DNA of 64,000 bases from Rhynchonema sp. JSB1_4 (Eukaryota; Nematoda; Chromadorea; Monhysterida; Xyalidae). Under the pieces are notes generated by a model. It was not told where the DNA came from. It saw only the letters and a program-made list of their open reading frames with translations, and ran no database searches. Both the position numbers and the translations under genes were made by a program. The stretch spans positions 16,083 through 80,082 of the forward strand of contig JASAMV010008303.1 of the NCBI GenBank assembly GCA_030248065.1, in the 5' to 3' direction. Below, in pieces: positions 1-12,000 of the stretch (positions within the stretch are counted from its first letter, which is position 1; every line of letters starts with the position of its first letter).

Positions 1-68
1 CACACCACACTTCCCACACAATACGTGTCATGGCACAAAACAAGCACCATGTAAAAAAACTATTATAC

Positions 69-3000
69 CGGTTGTGGTGGCCGGTTTCTGTGCGTCCGTG
101 GTCTTGGCCGACTCAGATGGTGGCGCATCTTGACTTGTTGTTGTGGAAGAGCCAAGTTTGAAACTGAACGTCTGCGGACTCGCGCCGGCACTGGCCCGGG
201 AAGAACTGGTGGAACCTGGAATAAAGGTTGTTGCCACATTAATTAAAAAAACAATAAAAAAACAATGATTCGGGAAAAACACAAAATTCGCAAACAACAA
301 CACCAAACCTCCGTAAAATGCGGACGGAGGAAGAAGACCACAAAATTTTTTTAATCTTGACACTAGCAATCAGACCTGACGCCGTCGCAGCCAGCGGTGA
401 TTGGTTGTGCTTGGCGGCTGGTGATTGGATAACGGACGGTTTGAAACTGAATGTGGCTGGACTCACACCACCAGCGGGGGTTGAACCGGTGGACGTGTCA
501 ACTGTCGGTTTGGCACCTGGCCAAATGAAAATTGATCATTTTGAATCGAAGCACACCAAATGTCGACTAATTGTTTTGGTCATCACGGCAAAGCATTCCT
601 GGGTCTAACATATATGACAATTGTCTGTTGTTGACCATGAATATAAGCCCAACGTATGGCATACTGCGTATTGCAAGATTTGTAGTCAATGTAGTTGTTG
701 ACAAAACAGTGAGCGTAGCTAAAGCGAATTGAAGTACAACACCTGTGACACGAGCAGGCACATTTCGATTTGAGGTGTTCACGTTTTCTTATCTGAGAAC
801 AGAAATGTTTCGCCACATGCGTTTATGCGCAAAGGCAACAGGACACAATCAGCGAACAAAGTGTCAGTATTATCTCGAAAAAAAGAGAAAACATAACAAT
901 AGATCACCTTCACTCGATTTCGGCGTGGACGTATTTCCGGAGGCAGAGAAGCCAAACTGAAACGGTGAACCAGAGGCCGCTTGACCAAATGAAGTCGGTT
1001 TGAATGCAGGTGCAGCGGGAGCGGCGGGCACTTGTGACCCAGCGCCAGAGCCCCCTCCCGATCGTGGTGCGTCACAACACGCGCAACTGGAGAATTATCA
1101 ATATTTGAAAATTAAACGGAAGAGAAAATTCACATAATGAAAGAGAAAACGTTTGGCGCACTTCGGTTTATCCTCATTGTTCCTGGTGTAACACATTGTG
1201 CACTCCCAGTTGCCCGGTTTCAGTTTGAAATCGTCGCCAAATCCCTTCGAGTCCTGTTTCTTGCTTTCAGCTAGCTGTCGCTGCGGTTTTTGCGGCGTGT
1301 TACCTAATTAAAAGAAACAACAAACAGTCCTTTTTGGTTCAACAAAATACAAAAAAAGAGAAAGAACACACCAGTCGATTTCCTGTCAGCCATCAATTTC
1401 ACGCTATTCTCAAATACTCGCTTGAATTCCGTGGCCTGCTCGTCATTCTTGAAGCGCACCGCCAACGTTTCAATCTGAAAATCGACGCCAAAATAAAAGA
1501 AAACTAAATAAGTCAAAATCAACTCGCACAAAAAAACAACACCTTCACTTCTTCGTCAGCGTAATCGTGCGCGGTCCATACGAACGCACGTGTGCTGCTG
1601 GCCATTGGTTTCAATGTCATATCACCCGATAGGTAGTGATTCGCGCACAGTTTGTGTACCTGCAACGCAGATTGGGTTTGATTATTAAATTGTATTTTTT
1701 AACTACTTCGGACACATGGTGAAATTGCCACTGAAATTAAAGCGTATTATTTCTGATCTCAACGGAACATTTATTGTCATTTTTGTTTGGGCGAGCCTGC
1801 TGGAGACCACGAGAGCAAAGGAAGTTCAGACAAACTTCTTATTTCAGTTTAGCAGAGCATTTCTTTTCTCGGGGGTCGTCACGAAACATTGGATGTATCA
1901 AGCTATCGGAATAAGCTGCGTTTTCGGAAATTATGCTTGCATTATTTTGACAGTATCTGTGCAGTCCTGGTCTTTATCACGTTCAATGCAGCATCTGCAC
2001 TAAGCTTAAAATTTCGTTGCCTCATGCATTTTTACATCGCCTTCGAAGTCGAGGCAGGCAACAAACTCAACACACAGTCAACAAGCCACGCAGCTGACAC
2101 ACACACAGCTTGTGTGACTGAAACGTTCGAAATGCACCACGAGCCAGCTGCGTGGCTTGTTGACTGTGTGTTGAGCTTGTTGCCTGCCTCGACTTCGAAC
2201 AGGAGTTTCCCCCCGTCTGTAAAAATGCATGAGCCAGCGAAATTAGAAGTTTACCGTAAAATCACAATCAACACTTTACATAGATCGCACCTGTTCGCGT
2301 CTCATCAGAATCCTGATCTTGCCCGAGTCGCGATGTTGCAAAATTTTCAGCTCACCCACACCCCGCTCCTTATATTCGCTGGTTTCCTTGACGAATCGGA
2401 ACAATTTCGCACGTTCCGAGAACAGGACCTGGATTTTAAAAAGAGTAATGGGATACATTTTCTCTTGGTTTTATAACCAAGACAGATGAAAATCAAGAGA
2501 GAATCAGCGCACTAACCTCTTCTTCTTCTTCGCCAGTGACAACTTCGACCAAGTCAGGCAGCGGCACCACCGGTGTGAATTCAACACTTGGCTCGAAATG
2601 TTCCTCCACCTGATAACCAAGAGAGAAACTTATTTTCCGAGTCTCCGACCCTTTATTTTTAATTTTACAAGACTTCAAATGATGTATACTTGTCAAAATG
2701 TGGGCCAAACATGGCGAATTATAACCGCCAATAACGGTAGGATTCGCAACCTCACATGGTGGCCGTCGAAAACCCCGAAAAAAAACCCCGAAAAAAACCC
2801 CGAAACGGAAAACCCCGAAAAAAACCCCCGAAAATGAAAAACGCCAAAAATAAAACCCCGAAAACGAAAAACCCCGAAAAAAGCCCGAAAAATAAAAAAT
2901 GTCAGGGATGAAAAAAAATCTTGTTAGAGGTGGGTATTCATGTCGCTCGTGACCCACGAGTGAAACATCACCCCTACACTTGATAAATTGGCTTCGGATC

Positions 3001-6000
3001 AGACTTGAACCTAGACTTGGGCTTAGGCTTGTTCATAGGCTTAGGCTTAGGCTACCAGCCAGGAAGACATGTCCATATGAAGGAAACATCCACAAATGTA
3101 CAGCTGCACAGGCTTTCTTTCAGGGTTAGGCTTAGGCTTAGGCTGCCAGCCAGGAAGACCTGTCCATTTGAAGAGAACTTCCACAAAAACCTAACTGCTC
3201 TGACTTTCCTTCAGGGCTAGGCTTAGGCTTAGGCTGCCAGCCAGGAAGACCTGGTCACATGAAGGCAACATCCACAAAAGTTTAACGGAATAGGCCTTCA
3301 TTCAGGGTTAGGCTTAGGCTGCCAGCCAGGAAGACATGAACAGCCTAACTTGTGCCCGAACTGTACCAGTGCCCACTTTTTGGTGCACGAACTACATGAA
3401 TACCCTTCTCTAACCAAAAGAATTGTTTTCCACACATTTTATATTTTTCGGGGTTTTTCGTTTTCGGGTTTTTTTTCGGGGTTTTTCGTTTTCGGGGTTT
3501 TATTTTCGGGGTTTTTTTCGGCGTTTTTTTCGGGGTTTTTTTTCGGGGTTTTCGACCCCACCCCCTCACATACAGACATCAACTGTTTTTGTGCGACCAC
3601 CACAGTCAAAAAATGTTTCGCATGATCTACTAATATTTCACTTTGCGAAGCAATTCGCTAGCTCGCTCAACAACGAATTAAAGGGTCTCCGCCATATATA
3701 TTCGACCAAAACCAATCTCAATGAAACTTGGCACGGTGACTGGGTTTGGTCCAAAACACTCACGGCCGAGAAAATTTTTTCCCATATCAGCTCCCTGTCT
3801 GAGCCCGAAAGGCTCAAACGTAAAAAATTTTGACCCTACCACCGCACCATCAAAATAAAATACCGATCTGTTTCGCATGTTCTTAATGTGCCGTTTGATC
3901 ACAAATGTTTCATAAACGCCTTGGCTCTAATTTAAAATTATACTCACTTTTTTGGCTCTACCACAGCTCGCGCTACTTTGCCAAAACCACGCTAATTTTA
4001 GAAGAAATAATTTCCATTGTATTTTTGGGCCACATAGACAGCACACAGAGCTTTGCTATAAAGTAGGTAACAAAGCCCATTTAGCACGCTATTCAAGCGA
4101 TCAAAGACCAATTTCCCATCGCTGATAAGTTTCGACAAAAGTTCGCTCAACTGTTGTGAGCCTCAACTTTTTGGCCCTTTTCTGGGGACCCCAAGCACAC
4201 TTCTATGTCATAATTTCCTATTTTAATAACGATGTACCAAGGTGATATATGGCACGCCAGATAGTAAAAATACAGTTGTTGTTAATTATGTGCAAAACTA
4301 TGTTGGTTCATCTGCATACTTGGAGGTACGAGCAAGAAATGAATTTTACACAAAATCCACCATATTAACAAATTTTCGCTTCCGTCACATTTTTAGTCTA
4401 CCTACTGTTGTGATGGAATTGTGGCATTTACTGTCCGATGAAGCCCCACCGTTATTGTTGTTTATCGATCAAAATTCAAGATCATAGCTCTAACGCATCT
4501 TGGGCAGAAGTCGTTCAAATGAAGGCACCGTAGACGCTGGTCCGGTTACAAGCCCGGTTGTAGTTCCAAGTCCAACGCACGGACCTCAATGATCACGATT
4601 TTTCTAAAGATACGCTAGAGCTAGAATTTTGGATTTTAATCGATGAACAACAATAACGTTGGGGCTTCATCGAACAGTAAATACCACACTTCCATCACAA
4701 CTGCGGGCAGGCTATAAATACGACGGAAGCGAAAATTTGCTAAAATTATGAATTTTGTGTGAAATTCATTTGTTGCTCGGACCTCCAAGTATGCAGATGA
4801 AACCTATACTTGCGTATTTTTCCGCAAAATATATTTTTGGAAAAAAAACCGTTTTTTTTCCGGGAAAAAAACGGTTTTTTTTCCAAATATTTTTCCAGTA
4901 CTTAAGGATACCCATGGTCCAAAAACGCCTATTTCGGAGAAAATTTTGTCGGGAAATGGCCTGAAACAGGCTAAAAATGCACTTGGAGATTAAAAAGTGC
5001 TCATTTTGAACTGTTTAGCACCGATTTACATTGGTTTTGACAACATCCTTTCGTCCCCTTTGAAAATATTTCGGAAATTTTTGGAAAAAAAACCGTTTTT
5101 TTCCAAAAGTTGCTACTTGGAAAAATTTCCGGAAAAATAAAAACGTATTTTTCCGGGCCTCGGAAAAAAAACGGTTTTTTTTCGGTTTTTTTCCGGAAAA
5201 AAAACGGTTTTTTTTCCGGCCCGCAAGTATAATGAAACCAACATAGTTTTGCACATAATTAACAACAATTATATTTTTACTATCTGGCGTGCCATATATC
5301 ACTTTGGTACATCGTTATTAAAATAGGAAATTATGACATAGAAGTGTGCTTGGGGTCCCCAGAAAAGGGCCAAAAAGTTGAGGCTCACAACAGTTGAGCG
5401 AACTTTTGTCGAAACTTATCAGCGATGGGAAATTGGTCTTTGATCGCTTGAATAGCGTGATAAATGGGCTTTGTTACCAATTTAATAGTAAAGCTCTGTG
5501 TGCTGTCTATGTGGCCCAAAAATACAACGGAAAATTTTTTTTCTAAAATTAGCGTGGTTTTGGCAAAGTAGCGCGAGCTGTGGTAGTGCCAAAAAAGTGA
5601 GTATAATTTTAAATTAGAGCCAAGGCGTTTATGAAACATTTGTGATCAAACGGCACATTAAAGGGGCCACGACATTATTATTTTTCGCTATAAACCGCCT
5701 GATTTTATGTCAAAAATTCAAGGACGACATCCGAAGGAACATGTCTTACAAAGACAACAACATTGACTCGCGCTGTTTTCAGCATGAAAATCACTCCCGA
5801 ACATCGAATGTCAGGAACAAAAGTAAGTTTGCTGTAGTCGCTCGGCTGCTTGACAATCAGGCATATCGAGCTCAAAAAATTATGATATGGACTGGGCGCT
5901 TATGTAATATTTGCGAAACATTTTTCCGGCAACCAGCTCCATGCACCTGTGCGACGTTGCAATTTCTGTGGCAACGGAAATGTTTCGCAAATATTACATA

Positions 6001-9000
6001 AGCGCCCAGTCCATATCACATTTTTTGAGCTCGGATGCCTTGCAATTTTCAAGCAGCCGAGCGACTACAGCAAACTTACTTTTGTTCCTGACATTCGATG
6101 TTCGGGGGTGATTTTCATGCTGAAAACAACGCGGGTCAATCGTCGTTTTTGAAACATAAAATCAGGTGGTGTATCGTGAAAAATAATAATGTCGCGCCCC
6201 CTTTAAGAACATGCGAAACAGATCGGTATTTTATTTTGATCGTGCGGTGGTAGGGTCAAAATTTTTTACGTTTCAGCCCTTCGGGCTCAGACAGGGAGCT
6301 GATATGGGAAAAATTTTCTTGGCCGTGAGTGTTTTGGACCAAACCCAGTCACCGTGCCAAGTTTCATTGAGATTGGTTTTGGTCGAATATATATGGCGGA
6401 GACCCTTTAAGATATAAAAAACTCTAACAAGCCAAAAAAATAAAACAGACCGATCCGGCACTTTCACTGCGATTGCGTTGCGGTGTTCCGGTCTGAGCCG
6501 GTGACTGTGGTTGTTTCTGACCGGCAGGGGCGGCCGGTGGTTGCGTTGGCGTGAACGAAAACGTCGAGCCTGCGGAGGTGCGAATGAAAGTCGATGTTTC
6601 CTTGATGTGCCTGCTGATCAGGTCACTGAACTTTTTGCAACTTCATAACAACCAGGGTATAAGATTCTAACAATAACAACATCCACCAAGGAAATAAGAT
6701 TTTCAGTGTATTCGGGAAAGCTTTGCGGTTGATCGAAATTACTGACATCAGTAAATCTCGACAGATTTTGAATTAAAAAAATCCACGAGACTAAAACTGA
6801 ATCTGTAAGATCCGACGGTCTGATCACCAAAGTTCACGTCGACTCCAAAAAAAACAATCTTGTGAGAAGACCCAAGATCTAACCAGCGCCCATTCCGCCG
6901 GCCGCTATAGCCGTCACTGGCGTCGCACTTTTCTCCGGCGACGCCGTTTTTGGGAACGACAATAGAGGCGTTCGTGTGGCGCCCGTTGAGATCATCTCTG
7001 TATGTCCGGCCACTAAAATCGAAGACATTGTTCAATGTCAATTCGAAAAAAAAACAAAGAAAAAATAATAAAAATACAAACTCGATGTTTTCGGCATGAA
7101 GGATGATCCAAATCCCGTGAAGCCAGCGAACGGTGCAGGTGCTGCGCTTATCGTGGTGTCTGGTGTGACCGCAGTGGCTGGCGTCGTGCTGGCTTTAGCT
7201 GGACTGATGGTACTCACGATTGTGGGCTGCGTTGAGAACTGCAAGATGCCCAATAGAAATTAAAGAGAAAAGTTGTGTGAAAAGAGAGAGAAAATACCTG
7301 AAACCCTCCGAACAGCGCCGAAGTCGTGCTTTTGGTGGGTTCAGTTTCTTTAGCCGGCTGCGACAGGCCAACGCTCGGGAAAGTCGGCTGTAAAATTTTA
7401 AGGTCGATTTATACATCTGACTTCCGGGAAGTAGAAGTCAAAATCAGGTGATGTCACTACCACGCAGAAGTGCACGGCAAGGCAGTGATTGTTTGTAGTG
7501 ACTGCCTGTTCCACTCTGTCCATTGACCGCTGCCTGCCTTCTACTGTTCTTGTTCTGTTAATGAGCTGACCGAACGGGCAGTCACAAATTTCTGACTGCT
7601 ACTGCCGGGCAGTCAGAGTATAAACCGACCTTTATTGTCAAAAATTTGCGTTACAATTTAAACCCGAAAGACAACAACCCCGCCGCACCGCGCGGAGCGG
7701 AGGGAGGAAGCGAGCCCGCCGCGGGGCGCAGCAGGACCGACCCACCCCACCCCACCCCCCCGGCCCGCCGCCCCGCCAACACATACATACCATAGCAGAT
7801 TGGACAGTCGATAAATTTACGTTCATAGCTGCATTTGGTTTGCACTCGACCACGTTTGGGGAAGGCACACGCGCCGCACCGCTGGACAGACTGCTCAAGT
7901 TGAGATTCTGCGACTGCAACAAAAAATCGCAATATCAAATTTGGAGATCGGTTATCGTGAAGAATGCGCAACTTCCGAGAATTTTCGACTTCAAAAAAAT
8001 TCAGAGAAAGATCGGATCGGAAAAATATATGTTTGATGTTTTACAGCACTGCTCTTACGCCCGCTCGACATGCATGAGTGCATAGTATGTAAAGGTCAGG
8101 ACAATTCAAATGTCGACAGAAATGTTCCACGACCTGAGTAAACTTCAAACTAAGGGCGCCCTTAGTCATAGTGGAAAATGGAAATGGAAATGCAAAAAAT
8201 AATCTATGTCCAAGTTTTCCATTTCCAGTTTCCAGTATGACTAAGGGCATATTGGAAAATGGAAATGAAACTGCAGCAGTCATGTTTTGACATGTGACAA
8301 AAAAATTTTATGTTACACCCAAAACAATTGTGCTCGCGCAGCTGATTGGTCAGATTTCACACAGAAAATGTTTTGTTTCATTTCCATTTTCCATTTTCCA
8401 GTATGCCCTTAGTCATAATGGAAATGGAAAACTTGGACATAGAATATTTTTTGCATTTCCATTTCCATTTTCCACTATGACTAAGGGCGCCCTAAACGAT
8501 TGCCAGAAACAGTACATATTCTATATTCACAAAAATCACCGAAAATCCCAAAATACAAAAAAGAAAAAATAGAGAAAAAAGCGCGAAACGAGCCCGACAT
8601 CCGAATCAGTGCATTCATTCAATCCAACCACACATACCGTATTCGCAGCAGCAGCAGCGCCCCCTTGGACCAAATCCTGCATCCCGATTGATTGTCGATT
8701 TTCATTCGCAAATTGCTGCATCATTGCGCGCAGCGGGTCAACCGGTGCCGACATTGCGTGTGGAGCGGACACGGGTGCTGGGCCAGGGTGAGCCATGCCC
8801 ACTCCGTGGTAGGAACTGCACATGGATGCACCAACTCCACCGCCACTCGAGGCGTAGTCCGGTACTGGAATCGCAATACGAAATGTAGGAACCAGAATCT
8901 ACAACTCAAGTTTACAACAGTAATTAGGAACATCAACCAGTTAGGTGCCGCAGCCTGTGGCCTTCAGGTCGGTTGGGTGGTGTTGAAACCCCCGAAGAAA

Positions 9001-12000
9001 AACCCGAAAATCGAAAACACCGAAAACAACAACCCCGAAAAGTAGAAAATGTGTGAAAAACTGGTCCTTTTGTTGGAAAAGGTTACTCATGTAGATCGCG
9101 CGACGAAAAACGGGCACTGGTACAGTTCGGGATTAAGATCATGTGGTTCTCGTTTGGTCATGTCTTCCTGGCCGGTAGCCTAGGTAAGCCGGTGGCTTTT
9201 TCGGTTTTCAACGGGCGGGTTATGTGAACTTTGTACTGTGTGATATGTATCACTGAAATGTTTATTTGGTGGATGATACCACAGCAGAACTGACGACGTC
9301 TCAGTCTCTTCGATACATCACATACTTTTTCCCAAGAACTAAATCGAAATGGTTGCTGCGAGTGCACGCGCAGTCAGAGAACACATCAAACACAAAATCT
9401 GACGCAGGAACAAATATTAAAACGATTGACTACAACTACCCAGTTTCCAGGTCTTATGTGGTTCGCTATGTGAAAGACAGATTAATTGCAGCTCAATGTG
9501 GTATCGGACTAAGTCTATGCCTAGTTTCGGCATAAGGATTTGGCTTAGGCTCCCACTTAATATTGGGTCTAGGGCCTAGACCCAATATTAAGTGGGTACC
9601 TAAGCCAAATCCTTATGCCGAAAACAAAGCCCGAAAGTGCCATAGTGCCTCAGGATTCGGAAAGGCAATTTCCATCCAGTGAATGGCCGACGAATACCAT
9701 CGCAGATGTTTCACACGACCATATAAATAAGTGACAAAGTTGCAGAAGGACGTTAGCATCCAAATGAACAAAAACAGAACAAAGACCAATCAACCAAACT
9801 TTGACAGCAACAAGGCATCAAACATCCGGGTCACACACAACAACTCACATCCCAGCGAACTGCCGTCCCCTCCGTGCCCGTAGAACGAATGCGGCAACAT
9901 CGGTGGTGGCATCGTACCCAATTGTCCCTGATGTAGCAAGGCCGATTGTGCCACAGCTGCCTGTTGCGCGTGCGCCATCGCGAGCAGAAACGGCAGACTC
10001 GCCGCCGTCGGATCCTTCGGTGCTGTTTGTTCTGCGAGAAGTCTTTTTTTTAATTTTTTGGTTACTTATTTGAGGAATTTTGATTTGTTTTTTCTAGCGA
10101 CCTGACCGTTGTTCGACAATAGCTTTGTAGGCGATCAAAAACATTTTGCACCTTGTTTTATGTTGATGCATTAAACAAAAATTAAACAGTGGCACTTCTG
10201 GCTTATAATAATGTGATGAAATCATCTCGTCAAACAAAGTCGTTGAACACATATGTACAGTATATTAGTTTTGGCGCTCATTTGGGGCTGATGTGTTCGA
10301 CGACTTTCTTTGACGAGATGATTTAACGACAAAAGTATCAGCCACACTCACACATTCTCCAAGCATTTCATAAGTGACGACAATAAAATCAAAGCAATTT
10401 CGGTTCAATATAAAAATGAATCAAACCAATTTTTTTGTGAGAGCCCGGCGTTTTCCAGGCGAACTATCTCCAAAAATATTTAAATATTTCTTTTCAAATT
10501 CAGCTATATGTAGCTGTGAGAACGAAGCAATCCGTGAAGAACCCATTCTCGCATCACAAGAAACTCTCAAATTCACTCAGAAATAACGCACCATGTTGCT
10601 GCTCGTGTTTCTCTTTCTGCTCTTCCAGCAGTTTCTGGTATTTCTCATTCAATTCGCGATACCGCCGGTCCAGGTCCTCGCATTTCCGTTCGGTCTGATC
10701 AAGTTTTCGACTGCTGGTCGCAACATCGCCGCGCAATTTCTCGTTCTCCGATCGCAACGCCTCGTAACCTGTTTGAAGGATGACAATAAAATTATTATTT
10801 TTCTTTGCGATGAATATAACGCTGAGAAAGTTAAACGAAAACGCACTTTGCGAGTGCTGTTTCGACAATTTATCATACGTTTCCTGAATGGCATGTATGG
10901 CCACTTTCTGTGGCTCGGTGGCCGCCAACGTCACCGAGCGCAACATCGCCTCCAAAGATGCCATATCGACTGCCGGTGCTGCTGGGGGTGGTGGTATGGC
11001 CTGAAATTTACGGTTTATGCAACAAAAAAAACAGAAAAAGTATGGGCGTGTGCTTTGTGGGCAGGTCAGGTGTGCGAACCAAACGCATGGCGCGTGGAGG
11101 GCGTTAGCGGTTTCGACTATAGTTGCGGATGGAAAAGAACCTGGTCCGTTTTTTTGGACCGAAAATAAACTTCTGTGAAAAAACGGGCAAAATTTTCTAA
11201 TATTTTTGCCAAAAAAATCATGTTTTTGGCCCTTATTTTTTAACGTTCTGGAGGTTCGTCAATGCCTAAGTGCCATCTAGAGGATCAGAACGAGGTAACT
11301 TGGAGAGTTGGAGCAGTTTACATGTCTTCAATAGCACATAGTATCTTTGCACCATGCTTCATATCAGTCTTTAGGGTCAAATTACCCTGTACCTGTTATT
11401 TGATACCCTGCACTGGAATATCCTCTCGAAATTTTTCGTTTTTTTTCGGTTTTTTTGTACAAAATATAAAGAACCGGTTTTTTGTGTCTTGTGGACGTTG
11501 TCCGATGGCGAGGCACGACGCGGACCGATTTACCACTGAATTCATGGCAAAAGTTGACGTTTCGGGAGCAACAAGGACCCTTATCAAGACAAGCCGACAA
11601 ACATGCACACAAACACAACAACCAACAAGACAATTGCAAAAAAAAGACAGTAAAATCCCCCCGACTGACCCACCTGGTGTTGAACATGGCTTGGTGTGGT
11701 CTCGGCAGCGAAGAACGCACTGGCACTGGTCGCGTTCGACACATTCTGATCATCCAGCTGACGTCCGTTGTCCATTCCTCCTCCGAATTGGGTCTGCAAA
11801 AAAAGTCAGTTCTTTCGGCACAAGCAGAGATCACAGGATCGATCAGATCAGACCCAGGTGGATCCAGGAACGTGGACGGGCCGGCGGAGAATAGTGTAAA
11901 CCAGCCTTACTTTGCAGTCAAAGACCATGCCGTAGCACCCTGAATTCTTGCACACCTAAAATGTTTGGGTTACTGTAGCCGCGTCTCGCGTTGTTTGCTT

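Noticed and set aside
2493..2957. 154-codon minus-strand ORF with FSGFF-like repeats
   Set aside because: Most of it is the translation of CCCCGAAAA repeat units running into a real RanBD exon in the same frame; the repeat part lies in an intron.
3005..3220. ORF rich in Gly-Leu from TTAGGC repeats, or a true telomere junction
   Set aside because: The hexamers are embedded in 91-bp minisatellite units of a transposable fold-back element; runs of only two or three units are not a telomere.
7680..7780. CpG-rich promoter or rRNA fragment
   Set aside because: GC-rich sequence (GCCGCGGGGCGC, CCCACCCC) just inside the intron after the donor of exon 7791-7913; no match to rRNA seen and it is simple-sequence in nature.
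10593..11168. 191-codon plus-strand ORF with a hydrophobic N-terminus
   Set aside because: It is the antisense shadow of the nucleoporin coiled-coil exons, which have consistent splice sites and phases on the minus strand.
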